From the NCBI GenBank assembly GCA_006937955.1, contig SSNP01000029.1, forward strand, positions 3,739,065 through 3,803,064: a stretch of 64,000 nucleotides of DNA. The letters run 5' to 3'. The notes beneath the pieces were generated by a model that did not search any database, was not told the DNA's origin, and saw nothing but the letters and a program-made list of their open reading frames with translations. Of the stretch, positions 58,232 through 64,000 are shown piece after piece (the first letter of the stretch is position 1; each line of letters starts with the position of its first letter). This DNA comes from Pachypanchax playfairii. Lineage: Eukaryota; Chordata; Actinopteri; Cyprinodontiformes; Aplocheilidae. Made by a program: the position numbers and the translations under genes.

Positions 58232-58905
58232 GCCGGGTGCCACTCCTTTCAGCTAAGAACAGGAAACTGAGGCTACAATTTGCACAAGCTCATCGAAATT
58301 GGACAATAGAAGATTGGAAAAACTTTGCCTGGTCTGATGGTCTGCTGCGACATTCGGATTGTAGGGTCAGAATTTGGCGTCAACAACATGAAAGCATGGA
58401 TCCATCCTGCCTTGTATCAACGGTTCAGGCTGGTGGTGGTGGTGTAATGGTGTGGGGAATATTTTCTTGGCACTCTTTGGGCCCCTTGGTACCAATTGAG
58501 CATCGTTACAACGCCACAGCCTACCTGAGTATTGTTGCTGACCATGTCCATCCCTTTATGACCACAATGTACCCAACTTCTGATGGCTACTTTCAGCAGG
58601 ATAATGCGCCATGTCATAAAGCTGGAATCATCTCGGACTGGTTTCTTGAACATGACAATGAGTTCACTGTACTCAAATGGCCTCCACAGTCACCAGATCT
58701 CAATCCAATAGAGCATCTTCGGGATGTGGTGGAACGGGAGATTCGCATCATGGATGTGCAGCCGACAAATCTGCGCCAACTGTGTGATGCCATCATGTCA
58801 ATATGGACCAAACTCTCTGAGGAATGCTTCCAGCACCTTGTTGAATCTATGCCACGAAGAATTGAGGCAGTTCTGAAGGCAAAAGGGGGTCCAACCCGTT
58901 ACTAG
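58232..58905 (+). pseudogene. DD36E transposase, C-terminal two-thirds, mutated
   Basis: It corresponds to residues 121-346 of the intact protein ([12 protein letters not shown] to GGPTRY). Changes include an in-frame 9-bp deletion directly after the first catalytic Asp ([13 protein letters not shown] becomes AWSDGLLRHS), NTPCH to NAPCH, and HLW to HLR after the catalytic Glu. D246 and E283 remain. The N-terminal DNA-binding part is absent at the assembly join, so I call it a pseudogene, although the missing end may be an assembly loss. Confidence 0.88.
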
Positions 58906-58937
58906 CATGGTGTACCTAATAAAGTGGCCAGTGAGTG
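58232..58937 (+). mobile_element. DD36E element, copy 3, 5' part missing at the join
   Basis: The right terminus GGTGTACCTAATAAAGTGGC plus CAGTGAGTG is present and followed by TA; the left half is missing at the N. It lies in the opposite orientation to the copies at 20155 and 27107. Confidence 0.92.
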
Positions 58938-59035
58938 TATATATACAGTATATACGGTATTAGACACGTTTTACATGTTATTATAAAGTCCACACTGATG
59001 AGCAGTGATCTCCTTTGCAGTCCCTGAAACTCTTC
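58938..59035. other. Left flank of duplication unit 2
   Basis: A TATA-rich target followed by ACACGTTTTACATGTTATTA, matching 56036-56085 imperfectly. Confidence 0.6.
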
Positions 59036-59198
59036 CAGAGACTGTCCTCTGTCCTCCCAATCCCACATCCAGAGACTGTCCTCTGTCCTCCCAATCCCAC
59101 ATCCAGAGGCTGTCCTCTGTCCTCCCAATCCCACATCCAGAGGCTGTCCTCTGTCCTCCCAATCCCACATCCAGAGGCTGTCCTCCCAATCCCACATC
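59036..59198. repeat. 34-bp minisatellite, about 5 units (VNTR, unit 2)
   Basis: The same repeat as at 56148-56640 but with about five units, the last one short, leading into the same right flank. Confidence 0.95.
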
Positions 59199-59448
59199 AA
59201 ACTGTGATAATATCCATTTGAGCATAGAACTCTCATAGAAGGTCCTCTATGAATCACCTTTGCACTGGCCCTCATGGTTGTTGTTCATGAGCGGTCCTTT
59301 ACTATGCTGTGTAAAGTTAGAAACATCGAGGCTCCTTGAAGTTTCCCAAAACACTAAAATACTTTGTGGCTAATTTTTAGCCCATCACCTAGTTTGCCTA
59401 TAGTCATCTGCGCTGTTTGTTTTGACTCACCTGCTCCCAATGACGCTG

Positions 59449-60019
59449 CTAAGTAAACTGCCATATTGTAAAGCAGTGAGACAAAGGAGAAACCTGCCAT
59501 AATAACGAATACAGTTTCTACCAGGACAAGATTAAAAAGATATGCATACCACTGTATAAATCTGACAGGGACAGAAAGCCCCAGGTACTCACCCTGCTTA
59601 GTAGCTGTTGAGTTGCCCTTAAATTAGGATGTTGATATTGAGCTTCCCCAGATCTTTATACAGGATCTTTGCTAAATGTTGCCCTGTAGATGACTTAAAA
59701 TCCATTTTGTCAGTCAGAGTTTCATGAATGACAACTGTTCCAAATCTGAGTGTCAGAACTGACATATTGTGTCGTGTCAGATGGAACATACCAGCCTCTT
59801 TAACTTCCTTTACTACAGCTGCCTTCATGAGTCGACTCCATCCACAATTTTAGTAAATGTGTCTTCAGACAGCAGGGTGATTAAAGTGTCTCTGACCTTT
59901 ACACCAGTTTCATGCTGGTGTTGACATGCTGCTGAAGACAAATGTCATATTTGCTTGATACTAACTCTGGGACGTTGTCACACTGAACAGCAATTTCTTC
60001 TATATTATAAAATATATAT
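59449..60019 (-). pseudogene. hAT-type transposase remnant, unit 2
   Basis: The duplicate of 56890-57460, with the same stops and the same MKAAVVKEVKEAGMF core (59828 inward). A Tc1 fragment sits just upstream of it at 60040. Confidence 0.65.
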
Positions 60020-60039
60020 ATATCTACTGTATATATATA

Positions 60040-60139
60040 CAGTGGGGCAAAGAAGTATTTAGTCAGCCACCAATTGTGTAAGTTCTCCCACTTAAAAAGA
60101 TCAGAGAGGCCTGTAATTTTCATCGTAGGTATACCTCAA
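60040..60139. mobile_element. DD34E Tc1 element, terminal 100 bp only
   Basis: CAGTGGGGCAAAGAAGTATT preceded by TA and followed by 80 bp of the same terminal repeat as 39197. It is cut off by a single N at 60140, after which the duplicated sequence resumes. Absent from unit 1. Confidence 0.9.
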
Positions 60140-60852
60140 NTTACCTCTACAGTTAGAGACACATTTATCAGTAAGTGTTTGATATCATTAATATACTCCA
60201 TAAGCTGATAGATGTTTACTTGATGTTTTAACATCTGCCCAAGCCTTTTTATGTTTCTTGATTTTTTTGGTGAATGTTTTCATGCCTTCATTTATAAGAG
60301 CTATAACTAGCAAATAGAGTAAATGCCTTTTATTCTGAGACCGTTATTATTATTTTATTTTTTTGACAGGAGGTGGTTCTTGTCCACAGAATATTAGTCA
60401 ATTACAGCTGGTTCCACTTCACTGTAGTAAAATTTTAATTGAGAACAACTTTGGTTATTGTGAATGATGGGAACAACTTCCATTTACATTGTGTATCTAA
60501 GAACAAGCAAAGTTATCAACATTTATTTTCACACGTCCATCAACATTTCTATGAGTCATCTTCTGCACCTGCAGTACAAAAATTCCACCTGGCTCCATTT
60601 ATACACAACCTTAATTTTCATCCACACAGGTAACGAGTCTATGTGGCATCCTGTAGCCTTGTGGATGCGCCTGGCCGAACCACAATAGGAAAGACTCGAC
60701 CACCAGTTAGTCCCCCTGAGCTTCGAGGGAGGGTCCCGCTTTCCCTAATTTGGGTGAGGCTGTCTTTTTGCCTTCGTCATTCCTCATCAATGTTCCTAAA
60801 CTGCTTTAGTCTGGCCCTTCACGAGAATCAGTTCCTCAAAATCTAAGAAAAG

Positions 60853-60975
60853 ATGGAGTGCTGTCTTCAGGATGGTAGTGACTCTTTGACTCAAGCAGAT
60901 GATTTTAAGCATCTTGGTGTCTTATTTATGAGTGATGGCAGGATGGAGTTTGATAAGGACCAACAGATTAGGGCT
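60853..60975 (+). pseudogene. LINE RT C-terminal scrap
   Basis: It reads MECCLQDGSDSLTQADDFKH, then LGVLFMSDGRMEFDKDQQI. This matches the post-RT segment written FKYLGVLFTSDGKMEREIDRRI in a fish LINE. The first 13 codons are shared with unit 1 (58192-58230). No clade assigned. Confidence 0.6.
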
Positions 60976-60989
60976 CTGTTACCAGTTAG

Positions 60990-61270
60990 GTGGTGGATCA
61001 GTGTTGTTTGTGGAGGCATATCCATGGAGGAATGCACAGACCTATATAGGATAAACAATGTTACCCTGACTGCCATGAGGTATCAGAATGAAATGCTTAA
61101 ACCCATTGTTTGACCCTTCACTGGTGCAGTGGGTCCTGAGTTCCTTCCCAGTGGAGGACAATGTCTGCCTTTATGTGGCAAGAGTATGCAGGAAGTTTCT
61201 GAAGGCAGGAGGTGTTACTGACTGGACTCGACACTCACTAGGGGACATCATGTTTAGGTCCATCTAATGT
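60990..61270 (+). pseudogene. Tc1/mariner transposase remnant, another family
   Basis: It continues in the same open frame as the LINE scrap: CGGISMEECTDLYRINNVTL and MRYQNEMLKPIV, then PFTGAVGPEFL, then VEDNVCLYVARVCRKFLKAG and GDIMFRSI. This fits a mariner/Tc1 transposase catalytic core (WGGIS..RTDLYR, HDNARPHVARVCRQF, HLWDIMFRSI). One Asp (VEDN) is kept, but the SPDLNPIE segment is deleted, so the enzyme is dead. It is not the DD36E family. Confidence 0.7.
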
Positions 61271-61274
61271 TGCC

Positions 61275-61496
61275 ATGGTGTTCCTCAGAACAACAAAAAA
61301 TCTTGACGGAAGTACCCCCGCACACCAACTGTCATCTCAAAAGAAACATGACCCAATATTTGCAGGCATGCATACAAGCACACTAGGGAGCATACAAATT
61401 ACCAATTACTATTTTGAAATGATTCAGTGACATTTAGCCAAATTGGACCAGCTTGCAGCATTAGTTTTTCAGTTTTAATCTCTTAGTGATTTTTAT
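61275..61496. other. No feature recognised
   Basis: Short non-coding spacer. Confidence 0.5.
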
Positions 61497-62055
61497 TTAA
61501 AGAGACCCTTCCATTAAAAACAGGTTTTTCTGAGGTTTCTGTTGAATATTTTAGCTCCACAGGTGTTCTTACCTTCATAGTGGATGTGAAAACAGGTCAA
61601 CAACTTCTCTTTCAGTTTTTATCTCTCAAACTACGCAGGTGGTGATAAAACCAGAGTTCTCCCGAGTTCGAACGGCCTGTTTTTGTTTTGTCACAACTCC
61701 TTTGCTCGTTAGTATTCGGCAGCTCCTGCAGTTGAAACCACACCTAGCATGCTGCTGGCTAAAAGCTGTTAGCATAACACGTATCAAACCGGAAGAGACT
61801 ACGTGCGCTGTTGCCATGTGTAGCGGGGCAGGAAACAGTATACCTTGCTCTCTAGTTTGTTAGCCAGTCTGAGTCCAGCAAATTTGCATAATGAATATTA
61901 ATGAGTTTTAGCCGAAGCCTGGCGAATTTTCACACAGGCAGATTGAAAGGTCTGTTAATCAGTGTTTCCTAATGTGTTTTAGATTTAAAATGTTTCATAT
62001 TACTGGTTAATACTTAAGAAATAACCACAAAGTCATGACATTTTTGATGTGGCTT
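61497..62055 (+). mobile_element. TTAA MITE family 1, copy H (right edge worn)
   Basis: TTAA at 61497-61500 with AGAGACCCTTCC; the body follows the family to GTCATGACATTTTTG. The right terminus has diverged. Confidence 0.85.
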
Positions 62056-62059
62056 TTTT

Positions 62060-63395
62060 TTGTTCTCAACACAACCAATTCCATATCAGTATCGATTCAG
62101 CAGCATTTTTTTTCCAATGTGATGTATTTTCAGGGTGTTCCTTGAACCATTTTTAGCAGTGAGTGTATATGTGTATATGCAATCTACAAACATACTTTGT
62201 TTTGCTTATGTTTGTGTTTTTCTATAAAATGTTGAGCTTTGATCTCAGTGCCAGAGCAAAATCATTGCTGCTGATTCTCATTTTCAAAGCTAGCATCTCA
62301 AAGCCTTCTATCACTACAAGATCTAGGAAATGCTGCAACTGAAGAGCTGATATCTGTGTTGTTACACTCATCTAGGGTAACAAGCTACATGAACAGGCAG
62401 AAAACCTCCCCAGACCACTGCCTGAGAAAGGACATTTTGTTGAACAGAATTTTATTCCTCATTATCTTCTCATGTTCAGTCCATCATCACTCTCTTTGCT
62501 GTCAGTGCTTTATCCCCTTGCACTTGTCTCTTCTCACCTAAATATATCTTTCCCATATCCTCTGCTCTTTTTGTTTAGTCCCACGTGTAATTACTTCATA
62601 TTTTTTCTCCAACCTTTTATGTAGAGAATTTTGTAAAAGAAATAAGATATGTTCCTGTTGAATGTACTCCACAACCGTCATGCAATGATTTATACGTGCT
62701 TGGGTTCCAAAATTAACACAATACAAAGGTAGTGTGTTAATAATAGTCCTTTGTTGTTGGTGTTGCATGTCTGGACTCAGACTCATGGCGATGAGAGGTA
62801 CTTAAAGACTCAAAAGTACAGAAAATGCCAAAAATAGGACACGCTCTTAGGGTCCCTAGTGCTTCAGAACGAAAAAAATGTTTTAGTCTCACTTTTGCAC
62901 ATACTAGGAAACAGGAAACATAGCTGTAAGACTACAACATCACAAAATCCTGACTTTACATATCCAAATTTATAGCATAAGTAGTATGAGCAGTGTTTTG
63001 TTGCCATATGACAGATTTATGTGTCATGTAGAAAATCTGTATCAACAAAGCGGTTACTTTAAACTGTTTCATATACATACGTCTAAAAATAAAAGACACC
63101 TCGGCTTTAACCTAATAATAATAAAGTAAATGACAAAATCTCATGCGACATATGCAGACACTGTTTTTATCTCTACAACATTGTAACACTTTTTTTTTCA
63201 CTTATCTGTAACAGGGATTGTCTTTAATGTTCTTACTTGTTTCCTTAGAGCTACATATCAGACATGTTTCTCTGTGTTCTTTGTATATGTACTGCAGAAA
63301 TACCACGTAGTTTCATGTAGTTGTTGTTTATTTTATTGTGTGGTGGTGTAACTTTACCAATAAAACTAATGTGTTCTGTAACTAGTATCGTACCT
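62060..63395. other. No feature recognised
   Basis: AT-rich non-coding DNA; frames at 62356-62786 are not protein-like. Confidence 0.5.
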
Positions 63396-63800
63396 TTCAC
63401 TCTCAGAAATAGAGGTACGAGACAAGAACATTTTTGTACCTATAGGTAAATTTTTTTAAAATGTTCCCTTAAAAGTACAATATTGGTCTTTAAAAGGTCA
63501 GAAATGCCCCTCTTAGTGTTCAAATTGATATAAAGTACAAATTTGTACCATTTCAACTGCACCTGCAACCCTGGTCAAGGCTGGTTAATCTCCATTTTAT
63601 TAAGTTTCTTACATCATTTTCAATATTACGTTTCAGAATGTTGGTTTTAAACTTCAAAATGTGGCATAATTTTACAGTTTTAGTGGAACAACTTCATAAG
63701 GTACAAAAATGGACCTGGACTACAAGAAACACCCCCAGCGACAAGAAGGGTACAAATCCAATACCAATACTTTGCTAAAAAATGTTGTGTTTGGAAAATT
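63396..63800. mobile_element. Old GTAC-rich DNA repeat
   Basis: CACTCTCAGAAATAGAGGTA at the left and recurring TTTGTACC/GGTACAAA words resemble a fish dispersed element that begins CACTCTTAAAAATAAAGGTA. The right boundary is uncertain. Confidence 0.45.
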
Positions 63801-64000
63801 ACATTTTAAAATTAGTGTATTTAAGGCAGCTGTTCTCATTTGACTACCATAAATAAATGCCTATATACCAGATGATTTAAATCACTTTCCCCAATTTAGA
63901 AATGGTGCAAAAAGTCTCAACTCCACATTCTGTCCTTCCTGGATACCTGAAGGATTTCAAGAAGGATGTCTGTTTCACCCTCGCAGCACCATGTTGGGTT

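Larger units (their letters stand above)
59199..60891. repeat. Tandem duplication, unit 2
   Basis: The second copy of 56641-58230, offset 2559 bases at its left side and 2661 after the Tc1 insertion. It continues past the point where unit 1 breaks, into 60892 onward. Confidence 0.93.

Noticed and set aside
1..64000. CRISPR arrays, operons or bacterial features
   Set aside because: Direct repeats are contiguous satellites without spacers, and the element content is clearly vertebrate.

Overview
This window looks like intergenic or deep intronic DNA from a teleost fish, probably a percomorph. It is AT-rich and I found no intact host protein-coding gene, rRNA, tRNA or CRISPR array. The assignment rests on the mobile-element mix: Tc1/mariner elements, L2-type LINEs whose tails resemble 'gataaaagcgtctgctaaatg' or 'gtgggacaaataaagg', 5-bp-TSD solo LTRs, hAT and Harbinger-like MITEs, and tRNA-derived SINEs with degenerate A and B boxes. 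All family names come from reading the sequence; no database was searched.

Layout. 1-2.8 kb is plain AT-rich DNA. 2.8-9.5 kb holds a truncated L2, a second reverse-transcriptase (RT) scrap and several MITEs. 11.3-13.6 kb holds a MITE with TTA target duplications, a solo LTR with a perfect 5-bp TSD and a Tc1 helix-turn-helix remnant. 14.5-18.9 kb holds two related LTRs around an internally deleted L2 whose 3' coding end has become a 36-bp minisatellite. 19.3-28.3 kb holds two copies of a DD36E Tc1/mariner element, one broken by an 884-base assembly gap and one intact, with two inverted copies of a ~590-bp TTAA MITE between them. 29.7-31.7 kb is a nest of retroelement fragments around a RecQ-like helicase scrap. 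35.2-36.1 kb is another solo LTR. 39.2-40.8 kb is a full-length DD34E Tc1 element whose first catalytic Asp is Gly. 40.9-49.6 kb holds more TTAA MITE copies, a hAT MITE with a perfect 8-bp TSD and a decayed LINE. 52.4-53.1 kb is a TTAA element with 24-bp perfect inverted termini. 56.1-61.3 kb is a near-identical tandem duplication carrying a dead hAT transposase and a 34-bp VNTR, with a truncated DD36E copy between the units and single-N assembly joins.

Nothing here works as an operon or pathway. The only full-length open frames are two transposases, at 27139-28179 and 39413-40435, both on the minus strand. The first keeps its catalytic triad; the second does not. The TTAA MITE is present eight times. 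Four unique-looking stretches (about 25.4-25.9, 33.8-34.2, 48.5-48.9 and 54.0-54.6 kb) read like candidate conserved non-coding DNA, but that needs a cross-species alignment.
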